Shown here: one piece after another, positions 16,258 through 24,802 of the stretch
How the letters are laid out: every line of letters starts with the position of its first letter
Position numbering within the stretch: the first letter of the stretch is position 1
Source: Flavobacteriaceae bacterium UBA1682
GTDB lineage: Bacteria > Bacteroidota > Bacteroidia > Flavobacteriales > Flavobacteriaceae
Reading direction: 5' to 3'
Assembly (NCBI GenBank): GCA_002320285.1
Contig: DCKE01000024.1
Span: 154,270-205,741 of the forward strand
Length of the DNA stretch: 51,472 nucleotides
Made by a program: the position numbers and the translations under genes
Notes under the pieces: model-generated
What the model was told of the DNA's origin: nothing
Database searches by the model: none
The model's input: the letters and a program-made list of their open reading frames with translations, nothing else

Positions 16258-17568
16258 ATGATGAACATTCCTACTTCTAGCTTTCCAAGAGTTGTAATTA
16301 TTGGAGGTGGTTTCGGAGGATTATCTCTTGCTAAAAAACTTAAGAATAAAGATTTTCAAGTTGTATTATTAGACCAACATAACTACCATACTTTTCAGCC
16401 CTTATTATATCAAGTAGCTACAGGCGGCTTGGAAGCAGGATCCATTGCGTATCCAATTAGGAAAGTGGTGCAAAACTACGATGAAATTTATTTTCGACTG
16501 GCTCATGTCAATAAAATTGATACCGATGGGAAAAAGGTCATCGCCGATATAGGAATTATTTTTTACGATTATTTAGTGATTGCCACAGGATCGAAAACCA
16601 ATTTTTTTGGTAATACCTCGATTCAAAAAAACAGTATGGCCATGAAAACGATTCCACAATCGTTAAATATCAGAAGTTTGGTTTTGGAAAATTTTGAAGA
16701 AGCCTTATTGACCAACGATATGGAGGAAAAATTGGCTTTGATGAATTTTGTTATCGTAGGGGCGGGACCTACAGGAGTGGAACTTGCAGGTGCCTTAGCA
16801 GAAATGAAAAAAGCGGTTTTGCCGAAAGATTATCCAGATCTTGATATCCGTAAAATGGAAATCAATGTCATTCAGGGTTCCAATCAAGTGTTAGATGCGA
16901 TGTCTGATAAATCTTCGGAAAGAGCTGAGCATTTCTTAAAAAAACTAGGTGTTTCGATTTGGAAGAATGAGCAAGTGACCGATTATGACGGTAACGTGGT
17001 TATCACAAAAAACGGCACAACTTTTCGTACGGCTACCGTCATCTGGACCGCTGGTGTAAAAGGCGCTGCTATTGATGGTTTTAAGGATGAAGTGATGTTG
17101 AGTCGCGGCAACCGTATGAAAGTGAATGAATATAATCAAGTGATAGGATTTGATAATGTCTTCGCTATTGGAGATGTTGCCGGTATGGTGTCAGAAAAAT
17201 TACCTGGAGGACATCCGATGATGGCGCAACCCGCTATACAACAAGGGCGACTATTGGCAGCAAATTTAGTACGCCTTAAAAATAATAAACCGCTAAAACC
17301 ATTTGTTTACAGAGACAAGGGGTCAATGGCGACTATAGGTAGAAATAAAGCGGTTGTCGATTTGCCAAAATGGCATTTTAGTGGAATATTCGCTTGGTTT
17401 GTTTGGATGTTTGTACATCTAATGTCCCTGATTGGGTTTAAAAATAAAATAGTTGTTTTGTGGAATTGGGTTTATAATTATATCATTTTTGATCGTGAAG
17501 GACGATTGATTATTCGTCCGTATAAACGGAAAAACAACGAGAGTTTTCCCGATGATACCGATCTATAA
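16258..17568 (+). CDS. ndh: Type II NADH dehydrogenase (NAD(P)/FAD-dependent oxidoreductase)
   Basis: A 436-aa membrane-associated flavoprotein that passes electrons from NADH to quinone without pumping protons. Two Rossmann motifs are seen: VIIGGGFGGLSLAKKL (about 14-29, FAD) and VIVGAGPTGVELAGAL (about 165-180, NADH). YHTFQPLLYQVATGGLEAG and AIGDVAGM are typical of NDH-2. The C-terminal hydrophobic segment (FAWFVWMFVHLMSLIGF) probably docks it to the membrane. I start at 16258 (MMNIPTSSFPRV), not at the upstream in-frame ATG at 16120, because that extension overlaps the sigma gene and contains a -7 box. Confidence 0.92.
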   Translation: MMNIPTSSFPRVVIIGGGFGGLSLAKKLKNKDFQVVLLDQHNYHTFQPLLYQVATGGLEAGSIAYPIRKVVQNYDEIYFRLAHVNKIDTDGKKVIADIGIIFYDYLVIATGSKTNFFGNTSIQKNSMAMKTIPQSLNIRSLVLENFEEALLTNDMEEKLALMNFVIVGAGPTGVELAGALAEMKKAVLPKDYPDLDIRKMEINVIQGSNQVLDAMSDKSSERAEHFLKKLGVSIWKNEQVTDYDGNVVITKNGTTFRTATVIWTAGVKGAAIDGFKDEVMLSRGNRMKVNEYNQVIGFDNVFAIGDVAGMVSEKLPGGHPMMAQPAIQQGRLLAANLVRLKNNKPLKPFVYRDKGSMATIGRNKAVVDLPKWHFSGIFAWFVWMFVHLMSLIGFKNKIVVLWNWVYNYIIFDREGRLIIRPYKRKNNESFPDDTDL

Positions 17569-18642
17569 AGCCTTTTTTTTATGGTAGTTTATTAACAAAT
17601 CAACAAAACGATTGTACGATTTAATACCCTCTTGTTGGTTGTTGATCTTTAAAAAATTATTGTAGAAAACTTTAAAAAACGAATTGGAAATGTTTCGATA
17701 AGAATCCCAAAATACTTTGTTTTCCATTAAATTGTGATACACAGCTGGGTTAATCTTATTAAGAATCGTTTCCAATTCTTTTATTTCATTGCGCTCCATA
17801 GTGGTCAAGCAGTATCTTAAGGCATAGATATAACCGGCATATTGATATTTTTTATCTACTTGTAAGGTGGCATTAAGGTATCCAATAAAATTAGCTTCAC
17901 TCTCTGAGGCATAACCGATTTGGTGTGCGATTTCATGGGAAGCTGTTACGTACATTCCCAATTTGGGAACCTTGCTATTGACCTGTGCTTCATTGGTAAA
18001 GGGATTGATATAACCGGAAAAACCCATATAACTTAGTAGAGTACTCCACAAAGAAGATTTCAGTGCGTAGTTTTCGTGTTTAATCCACGGATAAACCGCG
18101 GTTACATAGCGATAACCGCTGTTGGCTTCGTCATAAATTTTATTGATGTCGTAATCGATTACGACACTTTTAGTCGAATCAGCGGTGATTTCTAATTGCA
18201 GTTGATTGACCTTAGTTAGTAACTGATAGGAAAAATCAATCAATTCATCATCGGTATATTCTCGTTCCAATTCCATTTTCTGATAGAGCGGAATGCGGTA
18301 ATTGTTATAACCCCAAAATAAATTGAAAAATAAAAAGAAGATAGCTAACATGCGGAGCAAAAAATAAAACAAATGTTGAAAGCGCATGCTCCACGAATAA
18401 GATCCCTTTTTTTCTTGAAATAGTACAACGGTATTGATTATTATGATTAATCCAACGATAAAATAGAGGATGTCACCAATAGAAAAGGGGAAAAAGCCAT
18501 ATACTTTTCTAAATAGAGCGCTGATTTTAATATACCATTCGTTGGAATAATAATTTTCAATCCAAAGGGGATGTTTCTGAAAGATTTTGACCAACAGATA
18601 TTGTATGATTAGCAACAAAATCCAAAACCAATTTTTGCGCAT
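17563..18642 (-). CDS. DUF3810 integral membrane, zincin-like protein
   Basis: 359 aa. Three hydrophobic segments lie near the N terminus (about 4-20, 49-68, 85-107). A large domain then contains TASHEIAHQIGYASESEANF (about 231-250). The HEIAH sequence is a classic HExxH zinc-protease motif and the following ESEAN supplies a likely third ligand. It resembles membrane metalloproteases, but no substrate can be named. The stop overlaps the converging ndh stop by 6 bp. Confidence 0.86.
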   Translation of the reverse strand: MRKNWFWILLLIIQYLLVKIFQKHPLWIENYYSNEWYIKISALFRKVYGFFPFSIGDILYFIVGLIIIINTVVLFQEKKGSYSWSMRFQHLFYFLLRMLAIFFLFFNLFWGYNNYRIPLYQKMELEREYTDDELIDFSYQLLTKVNQLQLEITADSTKSVVIDYDINKIYDEANSGYRYVTAVYPWIKHENYALKSSLWSTLLSYMGFSGYINPFTNEAQVNSKVPKLGMYVTASHEIAHQIGYASESEANFIGYLNATLQVDKKYQYAGYIYALRYCLTTMERNEIKELETILNKINPAVYHNLMENKVFWDSYRNISNSFFKVFYNNFLKINNQQEGIKSYNRFVDLLINYHKKKAL

Positions 18643-18706
18643 ATTTTTTTTATAAAAATATAAAAAAAATATTTGTCAAACTTTATTTAGAATAATTAAA
18701 AATAAC

Positions 18707-18714
18707 TACCTTTG
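18707..18714 (+). promoter_or_regulatory. Putative -7 box for the ferredoxin gene
   Basis: TACCTTTG, 20 bp before the ATG. No correctly spaced TTG. Confidence 0.48.
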
Positions 18715-18734
18715 TCATTATTTCTTAGTAAGTT

Positions 18735-18995
18735 ATGTCAAAAGATAAAAAAGAGGGAAAAGTGATATTTTTCTGCAACGGTAAAAAATGTTGTCGCTAT
18801 AATGAGGAAGCTAAAACTTGTTTTAGTGAAATGATCATCGAAAATGGATTGGAAAACCAAATGGAAATTCAAACGATGAAATGTCAAGGCATGTGCAAAA
18901 AAGCACCGATCTTTTATCTACCTACACCAGACGTATTCAAAAAAGAAGTTTCCAAAAAGAAAGCACGCAAAATTTTTGAAAAGTATATTGCTTGA
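18735..18995 (+). CDS. Thioredoxin-like [2Fe-2S] ferredoxin
   Basis: An 86-aa cytosolic protein. Cysteines lie at about 14, 19, 20 and 29, and in KCQGMCKKAP (about 51 and 55). The pattern FFCNGKKC plus CxxxC is that of the thioredoxin-fold 2Fe-2S ferredoxins (HoxE/NuoE-like). The partner is unknown. Its stop codon is the first element of an octamer-repeat tract that continues to about 19385. Confidence 0.85.
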   Translation: MSKDKKEGKVIFFCNGKKCCRYNEEAKTCFSEMIIENGLENQMEIQTMKCQGMCKKAPIFYLPTPDVFKKEVSKKKARKIFEKYIA

Positions 18996-19385
18996 GAGGC
19001 TGATACGCGGATACGCGAATGTGCTTAGATCCAGATAAATTCCTCTTTACGAGCAAGGGCGAATACGCGTATATGCATATGGACAAATAGGCTTTTTTAT
19101 GCAGATACGCTGATACGCTGATGGGCTGATGGGCTGATGGGCTGATGAGCGAATACGCGTATGTGCGTATAGGCAAATAGGCCTTGTTACGCTGATACGC
19201 GAATGTGCTTAGATCCAGATAAATTCCTCTTTACGAGCAAGGGCGAATACGCGTATATGCGTATGGGCAAATAGGCTTTTTTATGCTGATACGCAGATGG
19301 GCGAATACGCGTATATGCATATCGGCAAATACGCTTTGTTACGCTGATAGGCGAATGCGCATATATGCATATAGACAAAAAACAA
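18996..19385 (+). repeat. Octamer-phased repeat tract downstream of the ferredoxin gene
   Basis: A 390-bp degenerate 8-bp periodic tract. A 101-bp module is repeated directly (19010-19110 and 19194-19294, three mismatches). Within it are units such as ACGCTGAT, GGGCTGAT (three in a row around 19119-19142), GCGAATAC and GCGTATAT; a loose consensus is xxGCxxAT. It begins in register with the ferredoxin TGA (TGAGAGGC, TGATACGC, GGATACGC, GAATGTGC). The minus strand has long open frames only because the unit lacks stops on that strand. It has the same modules as 1-329, in the same orientation relative to its upstream gene. Confidence 0.9.
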
Positions 19386-19405
19386 AAAAATCTCATATTT
19401 ATTTG

Positions 19406-19413
19406 TAACTTTG
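19406..19413 (+). promoter_or_regulatory. Putative -7 box for pepD
   Basis: TAACTTTG just after the repeat tract ends. It implies a leader of about 120 nt before the ATG at 19541. No TTG at the ideal distance. Confidence 0.42.
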
Positions 19414-19540
19414 GACGAGCTATCTAATTAGAGTCATTTGATACTGTGAAATACCGATTTTCAGAGTATTTGTTGTTGACAAAACGGCATTAAAAATGGT
19501 GAAATCAGATGATCTAAAATGTAAAAAACAATATCTACTT

Positions 19541-21004
19541 ATGAATAAAGAGATTAGAAATTTAGAGCCGAAAGAGCTTTGGAATAAATTTGCTGATTTG
19601 AATGCGGTACCGCGTCCATCGAAAAAAGAGGAACGTGTGATCGAATTCATGATGAATTTTGGGAAACAGTTAGGATTAGAAACCATTAAAGACGAAGTAG
19701 GTAATGTAATTATTAAAAAAGCGGCTACTTCAGGAATGGAAGACAGAAAAACCATAGTGATGCAATCGCATTTGGATATGGTTCACCAGAAAAATAACGA
19801 TACAGACTTCGATTTTGATACTCAGGGTATTGAAATGTATGTTGATGGAGATTGGGTTCGCGCTAAGGGAACTACACTTGGAGCGGATAACGGTTTAGGT
19901 GTAGCGACTATTATGGCTATTTTGGAAAGCACAACTATTCCACATCCTGCGTTAGAGGCTTTGTTTACTATAGATGAAGAAACCGGAATGACCGGTGCAA
20001 TGGGGTTAAAAGGCGGTGTATTAGAAGGGCAGATTCTATTGAATTTAGACACGGAAGAAGATGATGAAATCGATATCGGTTGTGCTGGTGGAATTGATGT
20101 AACTGCAACAGCAGAATACGATGAGGAAGCAGCACCAGAAGGATCAGTTGGTTATACCATTACTGTTAAAGGTTTGGTAGGCGGACATTCCGGTATGGAT
20201 ATTCACAAGGGATTGGGTAACGCTAACAAAATCATGAACCGTTTGCTTTTCGACGGATTCGATACTTTTGGATTGCAAATTGCCGAAATAAAAGGGGGAA
20301 GTCTACGTAACGCTATTCCAAGAGAAAGTGTCGCGAAAGTGATCATTGCTCAAGTATATGATGAAGCTTTTGTTTTTGATATGCAGCAAATTGTTGAGGA
20401 AATCAAAACAGAATTCAAAACTACAGAGCCAGACCTCGAAGTTGTTTTTGAGAAAATAGAAGATACTCCTAAAAAAGTAATGCCCTATATGGCTCAATTT
20501 TTCTTTGTTAGAGCCATGTACACAGCACACAACGGCGTATATCGTATGAGTGCAGATTTTGATAATTTGGTCGAAACTTCAAACAATATTGCCAAAGTAG
20601 AAGTTGGAGCAGGTAAATTAGCGGTTAAATGTTTAACGCGTTCTTCTGTGGAAACTTCAAAATTAGATTTAGCAACTTCGTTACGTGCTGCTTTTGAGTT
20701 GATGGGCTGTGAGGTAGAATTCTCTGGTTCATACCCGGGATGGACACCAAATGCCCATTCTGAAATATTGGATGTATTGACGGATATCTACGAAAAACAA
20801 AACGGTACGAAACCAGATGTTGTTGCTTGCCATGCTGGTCTAGAATGTGGAATCTTAGGAACCAATTATCCAGATATGGATATGATTTCTTTTGGACCAA
20901 CTATTAAAGGCGCACACTCACCTGTTGAACGCGCTAGTATTTCATCTGCTCAGAAATATTGGAAATTTGTATTGGAAATATTAAAAAATATTCCAAAAAA
21001 ATAA
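19541..21004 (+). CDS. pepD: Aminoacyl-histidine dipeptidase (M20 family, PepD-like)
   Basis: A 487-aa cytosolic zinc dipeptidase that cleaves Xaa-His and other dipeptides. Metal and catalytic segments are MQSHLDMVHQ (about 75-84), LGADNGLGVAT (about 116-126), IDEETGMTGA (about 145-154, catalytic Glu), NLDTEEDDEIDIGCAGG (about 167-183) and GAHSPVERAS near the end. I start at 19541 (MNKEIRNLEPKELW), which matches the usual family N terminus. An upstream in-frame start at 19496 adds only a non-conserved stretch. Confidence 0.95.
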   Translation: MNKEIRNLEPKELWNKFADLNAVPRPSKKEERVIEFMMNFGKQLGLETIKDEVGNVIIKKAATSGMEDRKTIVMQSHLDMVHQKNNDTDFDFDTQGIEMYVDGDWVRAKGTTLGADNGLGVATIMAILESTTIPHPALEALFTIDEETGMTGAMGLKGGVLEGQILLNLDTEEDDEIDIGCAGGIDVTATAEYDEEAAPEGSVGYTITVKGLVGGHSGMDIHKGLGNANKIMNRLLFDGFDTFGLQIAEIKGGSLRNAIPRESVAKVIIAQVYDEAFVFDMQQIVEEIKTEFKTTEPDLEVVFEKIEDTPKKVMPYMAQFFFVRAMYTAHNGVYRMSADFDNLVETSNNIAKVEVGAGKLAVKCLTRSSVETSKLDLATSLRAAFELMGCEVEFSGSYPGWTPNAHSEILDVLTDIYEKQNGTKPDVVACHAGLECGILGTNYPDMDMISFGPTIKGAHSPVERASISSAQKYWKFVLEILKNIPKK

Positions 21005-21025
21005 TATAATCTTTGAGAACCACTA

Positions 21026-21068
21026 TAGCCGGAATTTATCGTCAAGATAGATTCCGGTTTTTTGTTTG
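21026..21068 (+). terminator. Terminator after pepD
   Basis: CCGGAAT (21029-21035) pairs with ATTCCGG (21051-21057), with inner GAT/ATC pairing, followed by a T run. Confidence 0.8.
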
Positions 21069-21172
21069 TTTTTTATATTAAGGAAAAATTAAGTAAGATC
21101 ATTCTCTTAAAACAATCAAAATTTGTATTTTAGACCATTGTTTTAAAAAGAAAGTATAAACGAACAACTATT

Positions 21173-21772
21173 ATGAAAAAGAAATTACTAACCTTAGCAT
21201 TAATCGGCGCATTAGTCGTTAGCTGTGGTAAAAAAGAAGAAACCAAAGTAGAAGAGCTTTATCCAACAGAAGTAACTCCGGTATCGGAACAAAAAGTGAA
21301 CTTGGACTATTCCTTAGAGTGGACCGCTTTTAAAACACCTAAAAAAGTTGGTGTGAAGGGAACTTTTGATAAAATGGAGCTGACTGATGTAAAAGAAGCG
21401 GCTACTTTGCTAGAATCTTTGGAGGGATCTAAATTCACCGTAGAGACACCAACCGTAAACAGTAAAGATCCGTTGAGAGATGATAAGTTGAAAGCCGGTT
21501 TCTTTGCCAAAATGGCTGGAAATATCACGGGATCATTCGGAGCGTTTAAGGATGGAAAAGTCGCTGTTTCTATTACGATGAACGGGGTAACAAAAGAGAA
21601 GGTTTTCGCATATGAGTCTACAGAATCTAGTGTAAAGATAAACGGATCCATCGATATGATTGCTGACTTTACTGCCAATGCCGCTTTTGACTCCATTCAC
21701 GAGCTTTGTAAAGACTTACACGAAGGAAAAACATGGACAGATGTAGATATCGCAGTGGAAATTAAAAAATAA
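21173..21772 (+). CDS. YceI-like lipoprotein
   Basis: 199 aa with a signal peptide and lipobox (VVSC, about Cys17). The mature domain has the YceI pattern: LEWTAFKTPKKVGVKGTFDK (about 49-68), NSKDPLRDDKLKAGFFAKM (about 96-114) and a C-terminal DVDIAVEIKK. YceI domains form lipocalin-like barrels that bind isoprenoid or other lipophilic molecules. Ligand and role here are unknown. It is monocistronic, with a terminator after it. Confidence 0.87.
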   Translation: MKKKLLTLALIGALVVSCGKKEETKVEELYPTEVTPVSEQKVNLDYSLEWTAFKTPKKVGVKGTFDKMELTDVKEAATLLESLEGSKFTVETPTVNSKDPLRDDKLKAGFFAKMAGNITGSFGAFKDGKVAVSITMNGVTKEKVFAYESTESSVKINGSIDMIADFTANAAFDSIHELCKDLHEGKTWTDVDIAVEIKK

Positions 21773-21792
21773 GATAAAATTGTCGATTTTAA

Positions 21793-21827
21793 AGAGAGGA
21801 ACTTATTCGTAATGTTCCTCTTTTTTT
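21793..21827 (+). terminator. Terminator after the YceI gene
   Basis: GAGGAAC (about 21796-21802) with GTTCCTC (about 21814-21820) and a seven-T run. The T run ends immediately before the prfA -7 box. Confidence 0.85.
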
Positions 21828-21828
21828 A

Positions 21829-21836
21829 TACCTTTG
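21829..21836 (+). promoter_or_regulatory. Putative -7 box for prfA
   Basis: TACCTTTG, 25 bp before the ATG. The expected upstream TTG would fall inside the preceding terminator hairpin and is not present. Confidence 0.5.
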
Positions 21837-21861
21837 TATCCTGAAATTTAGATAATAGAAG

Positions 21862-22935
21862 ATGTTAGATAGACTACAAATTATAAAGCAACGTTTTGAT
21901 GAAATATCGGATTTGATTATTCAACCCGATGTGATTTCTGATCAAAAGCGTTACGTACAATTAAATAAAGAATACAAAGATTTAAAAGCGCTTGTTGAAA
22001 AACGAGACGAATACTTGACCCTAACAGCAAACATTGAAGAAGCTAATGAAATAATAGCCGACGGAAGTGATGCTGAAATGGTTGACATGGCCAAAATGCA
22101 GTTAGACGAGGCAAAAAATCGCTTACCGGAATTAGAGGATGAAATAAAATTCTTATTGATTCCAAAGGATCCGGAAGATGCTAAAAACGTTATGGTTGAA
22201 ATTCGTGCTGGAACCGGTGGAGATGAAGCCAGTATCTTTGCAGGGGATTTATTCCGTATGTATACGAAATACTGTGAGGGTAGAGGCTGGAGAACCTCAT
22301 TAGTGGATTCCAATGACGGAACTTCAGGTGGATTCAAAGAGGTGATTTTTGAGGTTACGGGTGATGATGTTTATGGGACTTTGAAGTTTGAAGCAGGTGT
22401 ACACCGTGTACAACGTGTGCCACAAACCGAAACGCAAGGACGTGTTCACACTTCTGCAGCGACGGTTATGGTACTTCCTGAAGCGGAAGAGTTTGATGTT
22501 CAGATCGATATGAACGATGTGAGAATTGATTATTTCTGTTCTTCAGGTCCTGGTGGGCAATCGGTAAATACTACCAAATCAGCAGTTCGTATGACACACG
22601 TTCCTACTGGACTGGTTGCGCAATGTCAAGATGAGAAATCTCAGCATAAAAATAAAGACAAAGCGTTGACTGTTTTGCGCTCTAGATTGTATGAGATGGA
22701 ATTGGCAAAAAAACAAGAACAAGATGCGAAAAAACGAAATTCACAAGTGAGTAGTGGAGACCGTTCTGCAAAAATTAGAACGTATAATTATCCGCAAGGT
22801 CGTGTAACTGATCACCGTATTGGTTTGACTTTGTACGATTTAGATGGGGTTATGAATGGGAATATTCAAAAGGTTATCGAAGAGCTTCAACTGGTAAGCA
22901 ACACCGAAAAACTGAAAGAAGAAGATGTTTATTAA
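21862..22935 (+). CDS. prfA: Peptide chain release factor 1
   Basis: A 357-aa class I release factor recognising UAA and UAG. The peptidyl-tRNA hydrolysis motif GGQ lies in SSGPGGQSVNTTKSAVRMTH (about 225-244). The codon-recognition region includes FEAGVHRVQRVPQTETQGRV (about 176-195), where the P(E/A/V)T-type tripeptide is PQT. Full family length. It is bounded by terminators on both sides, so it is monocistronic. Confidence 0.98.
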   Translation: MLDRLQIIKQRFDEISDLIIQPDVISDQKRYVQLNKEYKDLKALVEKRDEYLTLTANIEEANEIIADGSDAEMVDMAKMQLDEAKNRLPELEDEIKFLLIPKDPEDAKNVMVEIRAGTGGDEASIFAGDLFRMYTKYCEGRGWRTSLVDSNDGTSGGFKEVIFEVTGDDVYGTLKFEAGVHRVQRVPQTETQGRVHTSAATVMVLPEAEEFDVQIDMNDVRIDYFCSSGPGGQSVNTTKSAVRMTHVPTGLVAQCQDEKSQHKNKDKALTVLRSRLYEMELAKKQEQDAKKRNSQVSSGDRSAKIRTYNYPQGRVTDHRIGLTLYDLDGVMNGNIQKVIEELQLVSNTEKLKEEDVY

Positions 22936-22954
22936 TCTCTGAGATAACAAATTA

Positions 22955-22992
22955 TTCGCCACACTTACTTCGGTAATGTGTGGTTTTTTTTA
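22955..22992 (+). terminator. Terminator after prfA
   Basis: CCACAC (22959-22964) pairs with GTGTGG (22978-22983), with inner TAC-TTCG-GTA tetraloop pairing, followed by an eight-T run. Confidence 0.88.
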
Positions 22993-23014
22993 AGGCTATT
23001 TTAAATAAAAAACC

Positions 23015-23839
23015 ATGACCACACCACAATTAGTAGCGCAAATTCATCAAAAAAAATCATTTTTATGTATTGGTCTTGATGTCGATTTATCAAAAATCCC
23101 AACTCATCTATTAGATTTGGAAGACCCGATATTTGAGTTTAATAAAGCGATTATTGATGCTACTCATGACTTGGCAGTTGCCTATAAACCCAATATTGCT
23201 TTTTATGAGGCATACGGTTTAAAAGGTTGGACTTCTTTACAGAAGACCATCGATTATCTCAATGAGAATTATCCGGACGTATATACTATAGCCGATGCTA
23301 AACGCGGTGATATTGGCAATACAGCATCTATGTATGCAAAAGCTTTCTTTGAGGATTTGGGTTTTGACAGCGTTACGGTTGCCCCATATATGGGAAAAGA
23401 TAGTGTCGAACCATTTTTAGCTTTTGAAGACAAACAGACCATACTTTTAGCTTTAACCTCCAATGAAGGCGCCTTTGATTTTCAAACCCTAGAAGTTCAG
23501 GGAAAACAAATGTATCAAATTGTCTTGGAGACATCTAAAAATTGGATTAATCATCACAACTTAATGTATGTGGTTGGAGCTACTAAACCAGAATATTTTG
23601 CTGAAATCAGAAATATTGTTCCAGATAGCTTTTTATTAGTCCCTGGTGTTGGTGCACAAGGAGGAGATCTACACGCAGTCTGCGAACATGGATTGAATGC
23701 TCAGGTTGGTTTATTGATCAATTCATCACGAGGGATTATTTTTGCCGGTAAAGAACTTGATTTCGCTGAACAGGCTCGAGTTAAGGCATTGGAGATGCAA
23801 CAGGAAATGAGTGAGATTTTACAGCAAAATTTTAAATAA
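23015..23839 (+). CDS. pyrF: Orotidine 5'-phosphate decarboxylase (type 2)
   Basis: A 274-aa cytosolic enzyme that converts OMP to UMP, the last step of UMP synthesis. YKPNIAFYEAYG (about 56-67) and the catalytic DAKRGDIGNTASMYAKAFF (about 91-109) identify the longer group 2 form. TVAPYMGKDSVEPF (about 117-130) is also typical. The following metal-receptor-like gene begins 7 bp after its stop, so the two are probably co-transcribed. The sequence offers no reason for that pairing. Confidence 0.96.
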   Translation: MTTPQLVAQIHQKKSFLCIGLDVDLSKIPTHLLDLEDPIFEFNKAIIDATHDLAVAYKPNIAFYEAYGLKGWTSLQKTIDYLNENYPDVYTIADAKRGDIGNTASMYAKAFFEDLGFDSVTVAPYMGKDSVEPFLAFEDKQTILLALTSNEGAFDFQTLEVQGKQMYQIVLETSKNWINHHNLMYVVGATKPEYFAEIRNIVPDSFLLVPGVGAQGGDLHAVCEHGLNAQVGLLINSSRGIIFAGKELDFAEQARVKALEMQQEMSEILQQNFK

Positions 23840-23846
23840 TTCTACT

Positions 23847-24647
23847 ATGGCTACTTTTTACGATCAGTTAGGTCAGGAGCATCATTTTGATAAAACACCA
23901 CAACGCATTGTTTCATTAGTGCCTTCTCAGACAGAGCTTTTGTTTGATTTAGGACTGGAAGACAGTATCGTGGGGATTACCAAATTTTGCGTTCATCCGT
24001 ATCACCTCAAATCGACTAAAAAAAGCGTCGGGGGTACAAAGAAAGTGCATTTTGAAAAAATCAAACTCTTACAGCCCGATATTATCATCGCTAATAAGGA
24101 AGAAAATACACTTGAAATTGTAGAGCAATTACGCGCTATTTGTCCTGTTTGGGTTACTGATGTAATCACTATAGAGGACAATGAAAAAATGATCACTGAT
24201 TTTGGTGTACTCTTCAACAAACGGATTGATGCCCAAAAGTGGAACGATAAAATTCGTTTTGCACAAAAGGATTTTATGAAATTTGTCAGCGATAAACCGA
24301 TTCAGAAAGCGGCTTATTTCATTTGGAGAGAACCTTATATGGCAGCGGGAGATGACACTTTTATCAATGAGCTTTTAAAAATAAATCGATTTGAAAATAT
24401 TTATGCCAATAAAGCAGGACGGTATCCAGAAATTGAATTAAAAAAGATTCGATTGGAGGGCGATCCTGATTTGGTTTTTCTTTCGTCCGAACCCTATCCT
24501 TTTAAAGAAGAACACGCTTTCGAGATTGGCAGATGTACTCACCATGCAAAAACGGTATTCGTCGATGGAGAAATGTTTTCCTGGTACGGAACGCGCTTAT
24601 TGAGAGCCTTTGAATACTTTAAAATGCTGCAGGAACGTATAAACTAA
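23847..24647 (+). CDS. Helical-backbone metal receptor / BtuF-like binding protein without signal peptide
   Basis: 266 aa. It resembles the substrate-binding proteins of cobalamin or iron-siderophore ABC transporters: PQRIVSLVPSQTELLFDLGL (about 15-34), VGITKFCVHP (about 40-49), LQPDIIIANKEEN, and a helical backbone between two lobes. It begins MATFYDQLGQEHHFDK, with no signal peptide or lipobox, and no permease or ATPase gene is near, so it may act in the cytosol. I prefer 23847; an in-frame upstream start at 23811 would overlap pyrF and also adds no signal. Ligand unknown. Confidence 0.83.
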   Translation: MATFYDQLGQEHHFDKTPQRIVSLVPSQTELLFDLGLEDSIVGITKFCVHPYHLKSTKKSVGGTKKVHFEKIKLLQPDIIIANKEENTLEIVEQLRAICPVWVTDVITIEDNEKMITDFGVLFNKRIDAQKWNDKIRFAQKDFMKFVSDKPIQKAAYFIWREPYMAAGDDTFINELLKINRFENIYANKAGRYPEIELKKIRLEGDPDLVFLSSEPYPFKEEHAFEIGRCTHHAKTVFVDGEMFSWYGTRLLRAFEYFKMLQERIN

Positions 24648-24649
24648 TA

Positions 24650-24683
24650 AAACCGAATAGTTTTTAGGCTATTCGGCTTTCCA
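24650..24683 (+). terminator. Terminator after the BtuF-like gene
   Basis: CCGAATAG (24653-24660) pairs with CTATTCGG (24669-24676); a short T run follows. Confidence 0.75.
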
Positions 24684-24802
24684 GTTTCAATCAACCTAAC
24701 TATTAGAAACTCAATTTTATTACCTGACAAAGGTCGTTATTATTGGGTTTTGCAGCGTTAGCTCGTTGTTATGTATATATTATCAAATGGGTAAGAAGTT
24801 TC

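Noticed and set aside
18996..19385. CRISPR array
   Set aside because: Units are 8 bp and degenerate, without 25-40 bp repeats and unique spacers of regular length, and no cas genes are present.
18937..19396. Minus-strand open frames of 79 and 69 codons in the second octamer tract
   Set aside because: Same artefact as the window start: repeat-derived, antisense, with low-complexity product.
24720..24780. Integron attC-like site (GCGTTAGCTCGTTGTTATG region)
   Set aside because: A core-like string is present, but I could not find a matching partner core or an integrase; one short resemblance is not enough.
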